NCBI RefSeq assembly: GCF_036689865.1
Contig: NZ_JBAHUQ010000017.1
Location: forward strand, 1 to 64,000
Reading direction: 5' to 3'
Source: Magnetococcus sp. PR-3
Lineage (GTDB): Bacteria; Pseudomonadota; Magnetococcia; Magnetococcales; Magnetococcaceae
Length of the DNA: 64,000 nucleotides
Shown here: positions 24,305 to 33,957 of the stretch, piece by piece
How the letters are laid out: every line of letters starts with the position of its first letter
Position numbering within the stretch: position 1 is the first letter of the stretch
Notes under the pieces: model-generated
Databases searched by the model: none
What the model was told of the DNA's origin: nothing
The model's input: the letters and a program-made list of their open reading frames with translations, nothing else
Position numbers and translations under genes: made by a program

Positions 24305-25744
24305 ATGTGGATCTCCCCATGGATTGATGGCCCGATTTTTTTCTTGCTGACACCTCTGTTTACCTGGAGTGGTGCATTACTCTATCGGCTGGCATTACCT
24401 TCAGGAAAGAGCCATGTTTTGGCGATGCAGTTGGGTGGGGGAACCACCCTCTCTCTCCTGTTTTTCCTCTTCTGTTACCTGCTACTTATCCCCTATATAT
24501 CGCCTGTTGCTGCTCTGTTGAGTGGTGTCGTGCCGTTGCTGGTTCTGGCACTGTGGCAGCGGAGGCAGGGGGAGGCGTTGCTAAAAGGGGTGAAAAAAGC
24601 CTTCTTCAGCCAGGGGGTGAAACAGCAGCTTTTGGGATCGTTTCTGCTGGTTATGTTCTGGGGAGTAGGGTTCTGGGCCGTAGCTCAGAACAGTGAACAG
24701 GTCCACCGTTCTACGCCCCAACTGCTGCAAAGTTACCCCCTCCTAGTGCTCTTGATTCTGGCCACCTGCTCTCAACTCTTTGGATTGTTGCGCTGGTTTG
24801 GCATCAAGGGGCGTCGGCAGTGGATGGGGTTGGCTGTTGTGTTGGGGGGGCAGAGTGCCCTCTCTGCTTTGCCCATCGTGTTGAGTGGGGATCAAATTGC
24901 TCTGTTTAGTGTGTATGAAAGCACAGTTTGGTTGGCCGTGAGCGGTTCAATTCTGCTGTTACTCCACCTTAATGGCACCCTTAGAGCAGGAGAGAGCCTC
25001 TCTCCGACACGCTTTATTTTGCCTCTGGGTATTGGCCTGTTCTGGGCGGTTTGGTTGCCGATGATGGGGTGGCTTTTCCTACCTGGGATCATACTCTTTA
25101 TGGCCTGGATGCAGTTTCGTATCGGCTGGCCAAAACGATATACCATCTATTTTGGTATGCCGTTGATGACTCTGCTTATGCTCAGCTTCTGGGTACAGGC
25201 CCCCCCTTTGTTTATTCAGGTGGGGTGGGTATCTCAGCAGTCGGTGATGGGGGTTGGTCATACACCGCTCCCTGTAGAACAGCTTCAACAGACTTGGCAG
25301 TTTGGTCAAGCACAAGGGGCGCTGTATCATCTGGAGCATCAAGCCTGGATGGGAGTTAAAGCCCTGTTCTATCCCCTGGTGGGAATGATTTTAATGACCG
25401 TTTGGGTGCTGACGGGCCAGGAACATGCGTTGGGGCCTCCTGCTGAAGGTCGGTTGCTTGGGGCGCGGGAGGGGCCGTTTGTGGTGCTCTCTTTGGGACT
25501 TTTTCTCACCGCCTATCTGATGGTGCTGTTGACTCAGGGGGCGGATGGTAAAGAGATACTGGCCCTTTGGTTGCGGCCCGGTGTGGTGTTGGGTTTGTTG
25601 TTCCTGGTGGTGGGGTTGAAGCGGTTTTTGGCTGCCCTGCAGGGGTGGCATCGGGAGATGATGTGGGGGCTGTTGATGGTGGTCACTCTTTTTGGCCCCC
25701 TCTCTAACCTGCTGGCCCTGCTATACGATAGGTTGGTGAGCTGA
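24305..25744 (+). CDS. Polytopic membrane protein of unknown function (479 aa)
   Basis: A very hydrophobic protein with about 12 predicted membrane spans, beginning at residues 10-30 (IFFLLTPLFTWSGALLYRL). There are few charged residues in the membrane part; one long loop (about 300-345) contains LPVEQLQQTWQFGQAQGALYHLEHQAW. The general layout recalls NADH-quinone oxidoreductase/antiporter-like or permease proteins, but no diagnostic motif was found, so no function is assigned. It is on the nif strand, separated from iscA by a terminator, and convergent with the decayed region. Confidence 0.75.
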   Translation: MWISPWIDGPIFFLLTPLFTWSGALLYRLALPSGKSHVLAMQLGGGTTLSLLFFLFCYLLLIPYISPVAALLSGVVPLLVLALWQRRQGEALLKGVKKAFFSQGVKQQLLGSFLLVMFWGVGFWAVAQNSEQVHRSTPQLLQSYPLLVLLILATCSQLFGLLRWFGIKGRRQWMGLAVVLGGQSALSALPIVLSGDQIALFSVYESTVWLAVSGSILLLLHLNGTLRAGESLSPTRFILPLGIGLFWAVWLPMMGWLFLPGIILFMAWMQFRIGWPKRYTIYFGMPLMTLLMLSFWVQAPPLFIQVGWVSQQSVMGVGHTPLPVEQLQQTWQFGQAQGALYHLEHQAWMGVKALFYPLVGMILMTVWVLTGQEHALGPPAEGRLLGAREGPFVVLSLGLFLTAYLMVLLTQGADGKEILALWLRPGVVLGLLFLVVGLKRFLAALQGWHREMMWGLLMVVTLFGPLSNLLALLYDRLVS

Positions 25745-25756
25745 AGCGTTTTCTTA

Positions 25757-26143
25757 TTACAGAAGGCTCCAAGGCGTAGGCTGAAAAATCTTGGTTAAGG
25801 TGATCTCAATAGTCTGGTAGGCCCGGTCCAGCCCATTGTTGATCTCCTTCGTAGTGGCATAGTTGGGCAGGTTGGGTAGTTCAAAGGCGATACTTCGTGC
25901 ATCCAGTTGGAATAGGACCCGTTCAAAATGGAGGTCCCGGTAGTGGGCAGTGATACGAAAACGGCGATGGCTCGCTTGCTCCATCTCTGCGGTGGCATCT
26001 AGCCGTTTCTCCCGCTCATCTGCAGTCAGCGAGGTCTGTTGTTCCATCAAGCTTTTATCGGTAGCTTTGGTTTTGTGCCAGTGTTTCTGCCACTGGGCAT
26101 CATAACGCGGCAGTGAATAAAGTAGGTTGTTGTTTCTGTTCAT
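25757..26143 (-). CDS. Hypothetical protein, possibly a remnant (128 aa)
   Basis: An intact frame rich in charged and aromatic residues (RYDAQWQKHWHKTK, ASHRRFRITAHYRDLHFERVLFQLD). I do not recognise it. It has a weak ribosome-binding context and lies beside two clearly decayed genes, so it may be a surviving piece of a longer lost gene. Codon pattern looks coding. Confidence 0.45.
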   Translation of the reverse strand: MNRNNNLLYSLPRYDAQWQKHWHKTKATDKSLMEQQTSLTADEREKRLDATAEMEQASHRRFRITAHYRDLHFERVLFQLDARSIAFELPNLPNYATTKEINNGLDRAYQTIEITLTKIFQPTPWSLL

Positions 26144-26495
26144 ACTACTCGGTATGGGCGGCTAGGGTGGCATCCATGACCTCCCCGTGGGTAGTAAACC
26201 TGCGGGGGCGTTGCTCACGCAAAAAAGTGATGATGGCTAGAGCGCTCCCCTGTTTGGAAACACAGCTGAGCATGGCACTCTAGGCTGGGAGTCGTTGATG
26301 ATCTCCCGTATGTTCAGAAGGTGGCACAAAAACCGTTGATTCGCATCCGTTCCTGCTCTTTGGCAACGTGTTGGGTTAGCGGCTCTCCAAAATGTGAGGA
26401 AACTGGGCCATAAAGGTGCTCTCCTGAGCCTCCTGAAGGTCATGTGGGGGCTGAACAAATGGAGCATGCCTAGAGGAATCATCTTGGCTTCTCTC
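26144..26495. other. Decayed spacer without intact gene
   Basis: No convincing intact frame on either strand. Short minus-strand frames interrupted by stops suggest the remains of a gene between the CitE-like pseudogene and the 128-residue hypothetical protein, but I cannot name it. Confidence 0.4.
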
Positions 26496-27325
26496 ATGAG
26501 CGCTCTGCGGCCTGTTTGAGTACCTTGATAGATGGGTAAATCAATTCATCCCCGCGCTTTATGCACAAATTCGGTGGTTCCGAGGGCCCGTTTTTCTTCA
26601 AATCTCTTGATGATTCCGCGAGTACGCAGCACCGTCGCCTCATCTGGCGAACATCCTTGGTTGATGATCTCTGCCTGGGCCAGTGCGATACAGCCCATAG
26701 TGGTGAATCCCACTTTACGTAGCTTGGTGCTCCACAGGGTCAGGCCAGCCTTATCCTTATAATCCTGGTAGGTAAAGCCGATGGGTAGGAGATCCGCCCG
26801 GCGGCCGTCGAGAAGATACTTGGCCAACAGATAGTGAATGGTCGGGTTGTCCGGTTATAAGATGGATTGGGTCATATTCATGTCCGAAAGCAGATCCAGC
26901 ATTCCCAGGTAGACGGCTGTAAAACGACTGTCGATTGTAAACCGAGTGATCTAATTCAGTGTCCGAGCGGTCTCTACAGTAAAATGAAGCTCCACCTCAT
27001 CGGGGATTCTCTGAAGCGCCATGTGCAAACGCTCTTGATGATCTACCTTGGGTAGATGAAAGGCATGCGGTTTTAACTTCCGCAGTGCGCACAGATCTTT
27101 TAACTCCCCTTGCTCTAAGGGGTTAATGCGAATAACCGCACGATCCTGCAAGAGGGTGGGGTTCAGGGTGGCGAGCTTCTCTTTGATCAGGGTGCGGGCT
27201 ACCTGTTTTTATCTCCAAGCCCATCTTCCCGATTGACCATGGCCTAATCTGGAAGATGGGCTGGGGAATCTTTTCCAAATACCTGGGCTTGTCGCCAGCG
27301 ACCATCATCACACTGCGTACGGTTG
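26496..27325 (-). pseudogene. Decayed HpcH/HpaI aldolase (CitE-like) gene
   Basis: Minus-strand fragments read in order as a citrate-lyase-beta/HpcH family protein: MVAGDKPRYLEKIPQ (N-terminal), NREDGLGDKNR (the LDLEDG site), RAVIRINPLEQGEL, HAFHLPKVDHQERL and VELHFTVETARTLN, then VGFTTMGCIALAQAEIINQG followed by RGIIKRFEEKRALG, and IDLPIYQ at the end. At least three in-frame stops and two frame changes near the 5' end disrupt it. Intact members cleave or form C-C bonds in malyl-, citramalyl- or citryl-CoA type substrates. It cannot make a functional enzyme here. Confidence 0.8.
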
Positions 27326-27546
27326 ATATCTATTTCTTCACATTGTGGGATCGCTTTTTGCACTGAATCCACCTGTGGTTCTGAATGAAAACATTTATGC
27401 CGCTAATGTATAAGAAATTTCAGACGCTTGTTGATGTTCTTGGGCAGGTTGTCCGAACAAGAATGTCGTGTTTCTAACAAGGTTGGTGAAGAGATGACAG
27501 CTCAGATGATGGTTTCTCATAACCGGTGGAAATCCATGATGGGCTG

Positions 27547-28226
27547 ATGGAAGAGGCGATGGTTCAATTGGGAGAGCAACAGGTTGCTCAAGTGGTGTGG
27601 GCTCAGTCTGCAGTTTGGTCGCTGGCCAGGATGGGGGGCATGACACCCACCCAAGGAGCGCAAACCCTCACCTAGCCAAGCACACTACGTCGAGAGATGT
27701 TAAAGCTGACCTCTTGGGTAAAAAGTTGGAACCCTTATGAGGCGACCGTAGGGGCCGCTACCCTTAACGATTCTTTGAACCCTCTGCCCAAGGGAGCACA
27801 GCCCTTTGGCCAGGTGAGCTCGGCTAACCTCTCTCTATTTCATCATTTTCACCCCGCTTATTAAAGAAAGAGGGTGGTGGTGATTGGGGGTTGTCCTGGC
27901 TTGGACCCGTTGAAACCCGAGGGCGCATGGCAGGTGCTTGAGCGGCAACCAGGGTGTGGGGAATAACCTGATAGTACAGCAGAGTATCTGCTGTCGGAGG
28001 CCGAATGGGTCTTCATTACCGCCAGCAGTTTAATTCATAAAATCCTCCCCCATCTGCTGGCCTTGAGTCAAAATACGATTACGGCACTCATGGGGTCGAC
28101 AACTCCGTAGAGTGTTCATTGTACCCAGTAGGGGGTGGGTTTTATTGCTGGGGTAGAGGTCTCCTTCCCAGAGCTGATGGTGTAGGTGGCGTCTGAGGAA
28201 GGAGGGATGCCGCTATTTGAGTAGGG
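27547..28226 (+). pseudogene. Decayed DUF4213/DUF364 (heavy-metal chelation-like) gene
   Basis: One continuous frame shows DUF364-type segments: TSWVKSWNPYEATVGAATLND, KRVVVIGGCPGLDPL, WQVLERQPG, STAEYLLSEAEWVFITASSL and GVGFIAGVEVSFPELM. It is broken by seven in-frame stops (five TAG, two TAA) and, in this part, no frameshift. Intact relatives have a Rossmann-like C-terminal domain and are sometimes linked to nif or metal-chelate genes. The stretch before it, from about 27400, may hold the lost N-terminus. Confidence 0.8.
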
Positions 28227-28263
28227 GGTGACCGACCATCAGTGGGATGTTGGAGCCCCAGAT

Positions 28264-28452
28264 ATGGCCTTTGTGAAAGGGCAAATTAAACGGTGTTATG
28301 AGCAACGTGCAGCACTGAAAAAAGAGATGGCTCAGTGGTATGAGAAGGGAACAGGAAAGCGGTTTCCCCAGCGGGCAGAACTGGACCGGTTACAGCTTGC
28401 TTTCTCTGAGCTGGATATCCGTTACCAACGACAATGGGCCGCACAAAACTGA
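28264..28452 (+). CDS. Small coiled-coil protein at right end of island (62 aa)
   Basis: A short charged helical protein, MAFVKGQIKRCYEQRAAL then EKGTGKRFPQRAELDRLQL and a C-terminal helix, likely two helices in a hairpin. The ATG is chosen for TTGGAG upstream; a GTG 12 codons earlier is possible. In size and layout it parallels the DUF683-like gene at the other end of the island, and both precede a related second gene. No function known. Confidence 0.6.
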   Translation: MAFVKGQIKRCYEQRAALKKEMAQWYEKGTGKRFPQRAELDRLQLAFSELDIRYQRQWAAQN

Positions 28453-28475
28453 ATGCTGGACGAGGGGTGAACAGT

Positions 28476-28799
28476 GTGAGTAGCCAGAGCGCCGTAAAGA
28501 TGCGGCAACCCGAGTTAAATGACTATCAGAACCTGTTTAAGCTCTATCCCGATGTGGAGTTTTGGAAGCTGGATAGTCATCTAAAAGGGCAGGCAGATCC
28601 CTACCTGTTCCTTTTTCGGCAGATGATGGGGCTGATGGAGGAGGAGTCCCCCTTCAACCGCACCCTACCCATCACATTTCGTGAAACGGCCAAGCGGTAT
28701 ATGAAGGGCGACCCGGTGACCACCAAACATTTCAATGGACCAGAAAACCGTTACTTTCTCCTCTCCGACCTGAAAGATTGGCTACATCTGCAAGGGTAG
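28476..28799 (+). CDS. Paralogue of the 0.67-kb nif-operon protein (107 aa)
   Basis: The C-terminal half (SPFNRTLPITFRETAKRY, HFNGPENRYFLLSDLKDWLHLQG) aligns with the last gene of the left nif operon (SPFNRRISMVLRHSARAY, HFDNPLHCTFFLRDLFADLKKKG), while the N-terminal halves differ. A GTG start with GAGGGG upstream is preferred; ATG at 28434 or 28500 are alternatives. It overlaps or nearly abuts the small coiled-coil gene, so the pair is probably co-translated. Function unknown; presence in the island suggests a nitrogen-fixation link. Confidence 0.65.
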   Translation: MSSQSAVKMRQPELNDYQNLFKLYPDVEFWKLDSHLKGQADPYLFLFRQMMGLMEEESPFNRTLPITFRETAKRYMKGDPVTTKHFNGPENRYFLLSDLKDWLHLQG

Positions 28800-28839
28800 T
28801 TGAGTGGAGAAGGATTACTGAAAGGGAGGAACCGTCAAC

Positions 28840-29045
28840 AGTGATGAGGCAACACTTCCTTATGAGGCGCCCCTGTCAACCAAATTCCGGTGGGCTGTTT
28901 TCCATATTTCCATAGCCCACAGGAACCCCACAAATTCCCTCGGGGCTGTGGAGTTATGGGGAACAGCCCTGTGTGGGAACTCGGTATTGACGTAACCTTT
29001 TCTTATTCGTACGCCAAAGCACCAAGTACCCATTCGGTACGAAAC
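28840..29045 (-). repeat. Right copy of the ~200 bp repeat, inverted
   Basis: Reverse complement of the sequence at 300-508, with scattered substitutions but no large gaps by eye. Together the two copies bracket about 28.3 kb containing all nif genes of the window. Confidence 0.8.
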
Positions 29046-29049
29046 GTGT

Positions 29050-29400
29050 GTTTTACTGGATCTCCCTGGCAAAGTATGCTGCGGTTTGTTTTGGGATGGC
29101 TTGCTCTTCTTTCAGTTTGGCGATCTCTTTTCTCAGTTTTTTATCTTTGTGCGGAAGCTTTATTATCTCGGGAGAGTAGCCAGCAGCTTTCCTTGCCTTA
29201 GTGTGTACTCGCCATTTGTAGAGATTCTATGGATTGACATCCAATGGCTTGGCAATCTCAAGTACCGATTGGTCGAAAGTGTTAACCAAGTCAATCGCTT
29301 GATCCTTGAAGGCCTGTGTGTATCATTTCAATCTTTGATTGCTCTTTAGGACACCTCTCTACGGGCGTATTATTCTCCCTCAGAACTGCTATTCATAGAA
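29050..29400 (-). pseudogene. Decayed IS3-type orfA with IS end
   Basis: The minus strand reads as a degraded relative of the OrfA at the left edge: QAFKDQAIDLVNTFDQSVLEIAKPLDVNP, then an in-frame stop, NLYKWRVHTKARKAAGYSPE and a C-terminal coiled-coil region ending in a stop. The start codon is lost. The IS-end-like tattctccctcagaa follows at 29371-29385. No orfB is found between it and the repeat. Confidence 0.75.
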
Positions 29401-29604
29401 GTGTACTTCCCTCAAAAATAGCCTGACAACAGCAGCGGACATCATGGCTTTATTCAATAAGTTTGGCTTCTTTTTGTCTTCCTGTGAGATCCATCCGACC
29501 CTCTTTTATGTCAATAATAGAGTAAAGCGGTCAATCGTATATTTTATGAGAACACTATAGATTTATAATGTGTTGTCTATATGTGTGGTGTGTTGGCATT
29601 GTTG

Positions 29605-30834
29605 TTAGCAGCCCAAAGCGTTTTGTATAATGATCTGCAACCCGCTACTGGAAGTGGGTTGTTTTAGCAGTGCCGAATGAAGGGTGTCCCGCCGTTGTTT
29701 TCGATCTTGTGGATTTTCAATTAACTGTGTGACTTCCTTGGCCATGGTGATCTCATGATCAAAAATAGGGGCATCTGCAACTTGACCAAAAAACATGTGT
29801 GTATCAGGGCGGCGATAACTTAGAAGTGTTCCCTTCCACTTAATAATCTCTAATGTGCGGGGAAAAAAGCAGGTTTCAAAAGATGTAGAACCAAAATCAA
29901 TGCTTATCGGTATTTGGTTATACAGGGCGTGTCGTTCAACCAACGCTTTAGGGTTGCCGCCTAGACCTTGTTCAATCCATGCATCTCCGTAGAGAAGTAG
30001 CCGATCTTCTAGCTGGCCAACCAATGCTTTGACAAAACGGCCCCGAGTCAGGCGTGCGTGATGATAGAAAAACCAGTTATGGAAGTGATCAAATGCTTTT
30101 AGGCTGTTCGGTGAACCATCTGGAATAATCTCTGACCAGAGATCTGTTGATTGATAGCGGCTAATGCTGGTATCTGCAACGCAGTATTGGGCAACCTCTA
30201 AAGCAAGTTGTTGTAGCTCTGGAGAACACGTGGGGGGTGTTTTTAGAAGGTCGCCAAGATAAACAACATCATAATCATTGACCTGTTTGTCATTAACAAC
30301 CGCTTGTGAAAAGTTGATTTGACTGGGGGCAAAGTAGGAAACACGATCTTTCTGCAGCCATTGATAACGATAATCACCAGCCAGCATGATATCTAAGAGC
30401 GGCAGTGGTGCATAAATACCATTTTCATAGCCCAGTTTTTTATACTCCATGGCCGCAAAGGGGCATGGAATCCAAAAATATATACGCTGTTGTTTAAAAA
30501 AGGCATTACAGGCTTCCACCCCTTGGCGCCGCCACGGTTCGGGGATTTCTGAAACAGGGTGGCTCCAGGTAATATTTATTAGGGGAAAAGAGCCTTCAAT
30601 ACGATCTGCTGTTTTAGATACTTCTGGATTTCTGAAAAAATTGGCGCATAGGACCAGATCAATGGTCTGTGTATGGGAGTCTGGTACAGCAATATGCCCT
30701 TCACGTTTGAGTTGATCTTGCATAACCGCTGCATCAACACAATAGACATAGGTTTCAATACCGATGGCCACAAGTTGACTGGCAATAGTCCGGAAGGTCT
30801 CGTATGTACCGGATTCTAAGATTAAAGCTCGCAT
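29605..30834 (-). CDS. Probable CgeB-like glycosyltransferase
   Basis: A 409-residue soluble protein with two-domain GT-B-like layout. The N-terminal half begins MRALILESGTYETFRTIASQ and lacks membrane helices. The C-terminal half has YDVVYLGDLL, LYGDAWIEQGLGG and FGSTSFETCFFPRTLEIIKWKGTLLSYRRPD, resembling the C-terminal domain of CgeB/DUF3880-type glycosyltransferases. It is the last gene before the nif island boundary, with base composition more AT-rich than the nif genes. Substrate unknown. Confidence 0.55.
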   Translation of the reverse strand: MRALILESGTYETFRTIASQLVAIGIETYVYCVDAAVMQDQLKREGHIAVPDSHTQTIDLVLCANFFRNPEVSKTADRIEGSFPLINITWSHPVSEIPEPWRRQGVEACNAFFKQQRIYFWIPCPFAAMEYKKLGYENGIYAPLPLLDIMLAGDYRYQWLQKDRVSYFAPSQINFSQAVVNDKQVNDYDVVYLGDLLKTPPTCSPELQQLALEVAQYCVADTSISRYQSTDLWSEIIPDGSPNSLKAFDHFHNWFFYHHARLTRGRFVKALVGQLEDRLLLYGDAWIEQGLGGNPKALVERHALYNQIPISIDFGSTSFETCFFPRTLEIIKWKGTLLSYRRPDTHMFFGQVADAPIFDHEITMAKEVTQLIENPQDRKQRRDTLHSALLKQPTSSSGLQIIIQNALGC

Positions 30835-30892
30835 AAAATGAATACTTTCTAGAGATTGAGAAGGCAGGGGAAATCATTTTTTAACGCTATGT

Positions 30893-31975
30893 TTATCCGT
30901 CTACTGGCTTGGGTTCTGCGCTTAAGTGAGATGCGATCTCTGCCCAGGTGTTTTTAATGGTATTAAAGCGCTGAGACCATGACTGTTCATAATCACTAAA
31001 GCTCAAATGGTTAAACTGTTCGACCATCTGTCCATAAGTGTTGGCCATCTCTTCATACCGGTGTGGATTCGCGTTACGAACAATGGCTAGGCCGGATGGC
31101 GCTGTGGGCACCATGGTGATCTCAAGATCAGGTCTAAAATGCATAAGTGTGGGTATAAGTTTCCAGACATCTCCCGTCCAAAAACCAGAAATTCGATTGG
31201 GGTTTGATGTGACGGGGTCTAAGGGTAAGCAGTCGTGAATGCAAATGACGGTATTGGGGTTGGCATAACGCTCTACATGGATGAAATCTTTTAATACTTG
31301 TACATAAACATGGAGTCCATCGATAAAAGCCATATCCAAAGGACGATTTTTCAAAATTTCATTTAAATCATGCTGTTGAAAAAAAGCATCACTGGTTAAG
31401 TTGAAAAAATCACAAGAGGCCGCGATGGGTCGATTAACGGCTGGCTGAGGATCAATGGCTACCGCATCGGTTTCAGCTTGTACCCGGCAGAGTGACTCCC
31501 CAACTGAAACACCAATTTCCAAGTAGGTCTTGGGGCTTAATAGCTGATGAAGTTGAGCCAACCTTTCAAGATAGTTTTCACCTTTCATCTCCAGTTTAAC
31601 CAGTGATTGAACCGCTTCATCTGACATCGGGTTGATCTGTAGCGCTGTACGATAAAGTTGCCGCGCCTCTTCATCTCGGTTCTGGGTTAAGGCTTTATCT
31701 GCGATGTGAAGAAGTAAATGCGCAAAGTCTTGCCGGCATGCATGATCACTGGGTTCCATTTGTAGGGCTTTTTTATACCAGGCCATCGCCTTCATTGAAT
31801 CCTGATCTTGCGCGGCGATTTTCCCTTTAAGGTGGAAAAGACGACTTGGCGTGTCTGTCTCCGACTGCTCCAATACTGTGTCACAAACACGATCAGCCAT
31901 ACGATATTCACCTTGATTAAATAAGTGAAAAGCGTGTTCTAGGCTGGATTGCGTATTGGCGGGCTCAGTATTCAT
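30893..31975 (-). CDS. TPR-methyltransferase fusion protein
   Basis: A 360-residue protein. The first ~125 residues are TPR repeats (AFHLFNQGEYRMADRVCDTVL, AMAWYKKALQMEPSD, ARQLYRTALQINPMS). The rest is a class I SAM-dependent methyltransferase of the cephalosporin-hydroxylase/Methyltransf_24 type, with YLEIGVSVGESL as SAM motif I, VAIDPQ, and MAFIDGLHVYVQVLKDF (IDG.H motif). The start MNTEPANTQ has GGGAG 9 nt upstream. It probably methylates a glycan or related metabolite. Confidence 0.75.
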   Translation of the reverse strand: MNTEPANTQSSLEHAFHLFNQGEYRMADRVCDTVLEQSETDTPSRLFHLKGKIAAQDQDSMKAMAWYKKALQMEPSDHACRQDFAHLLLHIADKALTQNRDEEARQLYRTALQINPMSDEAVQSLVKLEMKGENYLERLAQLHQLLSPKTYLEIGVSVGESLCRVQAETDAVAIDPQPAVNRPIAASCDFFNLTSDAFFQQHDLNEILKNRPLDMAFIDGLHVYVQVLKDFIHVERYANPNTVICIHDCLPLDPVTSNPNRISGFWTGDVWKLIPTLMHFRPDLEITMVPTAPSGLAIVRNANPHRYEEMANTYGQMVEQFNHLSFSDYEQSWSQRFNTIKNTWAEIASHLSAEPKPVDG

Positions 31976-32630
31976 GATAAAGGGCTCCCGTAACATTAGA
32001 AGATAGGATGGCGCTGATATCCTCTTAGAGCCGCAAAGTTTGTGCCGATCGTACGGTATCGGTAGGTGAAAGAACCATCATAATGGTTGCCCTGATAAGA
32101 AAATGAATGGGGAAGGTTTGATAAGATTAGAGGCTTCAGTGTGTGCCTTAAATAGCTGATCACGGTTTTGAAAGTGCCCGCTTGTATGAGAGGTCTTGAT
32201 GGTCGTAGGCGCTCGAGCATGTCGCTGGGTAAACCATCGTAACCAAGTATAGATTTGGTTGCTATGAAGATGTTTTTGATCGTAAAAAGCTAAGATTTTT
32301 AGTGTATTGTTGTGTGAATGTGTTGAGATTACAGGATGATAGAATGTTCTGTTTGGGCCGGGTATTTAGGGTGTTATGGTGTGCGAATGAAACGGTTCTC
32401 TCAAGCGGCAAGAGCGTAAGACGAGGCGTGAGCTGCTCGAGTAATGCGTAGGTTGCTCAAATTGGAGTGTTTATTAGGCTAAGTGCAAGCGTGTTGGCCT
32501 GTTTGCGTGAGACGATACATGATCACAGGGTAACCACGCGTGCCAGAAATAAGCTTCTTGAACCAAGCCGGATATGGGGCTTGGTGAGTACCATCTCTAA
32601 TGGTGAGAGAAAAGAGTAGCTGAAAAAGAG
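31976..32630. other. 655-nt spacer without convincing gene
   Basis: Only short unsupported frames occur. A hairpin ACCAAGCC / GGCTTGGT (32562-32585) lies behind the GT2 gene and may act as its transcript end, though no T-run follows. Promoters for the downstream TPR-methyltransferase probably lie here but none is clear. Confidence 0.5.
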
Positions 32631-33611
32631 TCAGGCTTTCTTATCAATACCCAAGGTGTCTTGAACAATATAGAGGGGGCGCTCTTTAACTTGTCGGTAA
32701 ATTCTTGCCACATAGAGGCCTTGGATGCCGATGGTAAAGAGAATAAGGCCGCCCAAGAACAAAACCGTGGCCATTATGGCTGGCCAACCAGGCAGATGCA
32801 TATCAAAGAAAAGTCGAGTGATGATGATATAGAACAGATAGAGAAAGGCCGATGCAGAAACCAGCATGCCCATGAAAAGTGAAAAATAGAGGGGAATGGA
32901 GGAAAAAGAGACAATGCCGTTTACAAAAGCACGGATGGGATTACGCGAAAAGACAGGAAAGTGTGTCTCCCCCGAAAAACGTGCATCACGATCGTAGTAG
33001 ATGACTTCCTGACGGTAACCGACCCAGCGAACAAGCCCTCGCATAAAGGGGTCATCCTCTTTGAGTTCCAAGAGCTTATCAATCACCCGTCGATCCAGAA
33101 GTTTGAAATCTCCGGTGTTCATTGGTATCTCAACATCTGAGAAATAATTGATGATCTGATAGGCTTTTTTGGTTGCCCACAATTTAAAGCGACCTTCGCC
33201 GTGGCGCTTAAGGCGTGTGGTGTTGACCACATCGGCACCTGACCGCCATTTTTCAATCATTTGAGGAATAAGTTCTGGGGGATCTTGCAGGTCTGTATCC
33301 ATATAGACCACGGCATCCCCTTGGGTATAGCTGAAGCCAGCCATGACACACTCTGCAACCCCCCAACGGCGGGACATGTTGACGACCTTAATCCGAGAGT
33401 TCTCCTTGTTGGCTTGTTCAAGTAGAGCCAGTGAGTTGTCGGTGGAGTCATCATTGACAAAGATCAGCTCATAATCACAAGCCAGTGGAGCAAACGTATC
33501 ATCCAGTCGTTTGAGTACGGTAGGGATGTTGCTCTCTTCATTGCGGAAGGAGAAAACCACGGAGATAACGGGGTTCTCTTTGCGGGGGCTTGGATCAGTT
33601 AAACTGTTCAT
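32631..33611 (-). CDS. GT2 glycosyltransferase, GtrB/ArnC-like
   Basis: A 326-residue polyprenyl-phosphate-type glycosyltransferase. The GT-A domain has ISVVFSFRNEESNI, FVNDDSTDNS and the DXD-like YMDTDLQDPPELI. Two C-terminal membrane helices (about 230-260 and 270-300) anchor it, as in GtrB, DPM1-like and ArnC proteins that load a sugar onto undecaprenyl phosphate. It ends the long sugar-biosynthesis operon that starts near 43.9 kb and could load that operon's product. Confidence 0.88.
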   Translation of the reverse strand: MNSLTDPSPRKENPVISVVFSFRNEESNIPTVLKRLDDTFAPLACDYELIFVNDDSTDNSLALLEQANKENSRIKVVNMSRRWGVAECVMAGFSYTQGDAVVYMDTDLQDPPELIPQMIEKWRSGADVVNTTRLKRHGEGRFKLWATKKAYQIINYFSDVEIPMNTGDFKLLDRRVIDKLLELKEDDPFMRGLVRWVGYRQEVIYYDRDARFSGETHFPVFSRNPIRAFVNGIVSFSSIPLYFSLFMGMLVSASAFLYLFYIIITRLFFDMHLPGWPAIMATVLFLGGLILFTIGIQGLYVARIYRQVKERPLYIVQDTLGIDKKA

Positions 33612-33729
33612 GGTCTGCCGTGGGTCGCTCGATTAAAGGGGCCGATGACCCAAAAACCGTCACCTGCAAGAAGGGTGATTGTAATCAACGGGGCTTCCTC
33701 AGGTCAAGTTGGCACCTGGGAAACCTGCC

Positions 33730-33957
33730 CTGTCCTTAAAAGGTTAGATTTTAAGGTGTCCGGGTCAAGAGTCGCTTCTCATCCCGCATCCTGCTGTATC
33801 AAGAGGGGTGTGCAACAGCAGTGGGGTTTGCCTGGTGCCACGCAGGATTTCCACGCTGTCCCTAAATGGTGAGATCTTCAGGTGTTCGGGTAGAACCTCG
33901 CCTCTCATCCATTATCCTGTTGCTTCAAGGGGGTTATGCAACAGGCTGTGGGGTTTG
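33730..33957. repeat. Imperfect tandem duplication (~126-bp period) at the rSAM gene end
   Basis: 33730-33830 and 33856-33957 are similar from CTGTCC(T/C)TAAA to GTGGGGTTTG. Each copy holds an inverted repeat: CTGCTGT / ACAGCAG in the left copy and CCTGTTGC / GCAACAGG in the right. The right copy includes the last codons and stop of the radical-SAM gene; its hairpin spans the stop. The left copy is non-coding. This fills the 320-nt gap before the GT2 gene. Confidence 0.65.

Noticed and set aside
31996-32220. 74-codon minus-strand frame behind the GT2 gene
   Set aside because: No ribosome-binding site, no family resemblance, and the actual downstream gene has its own start.
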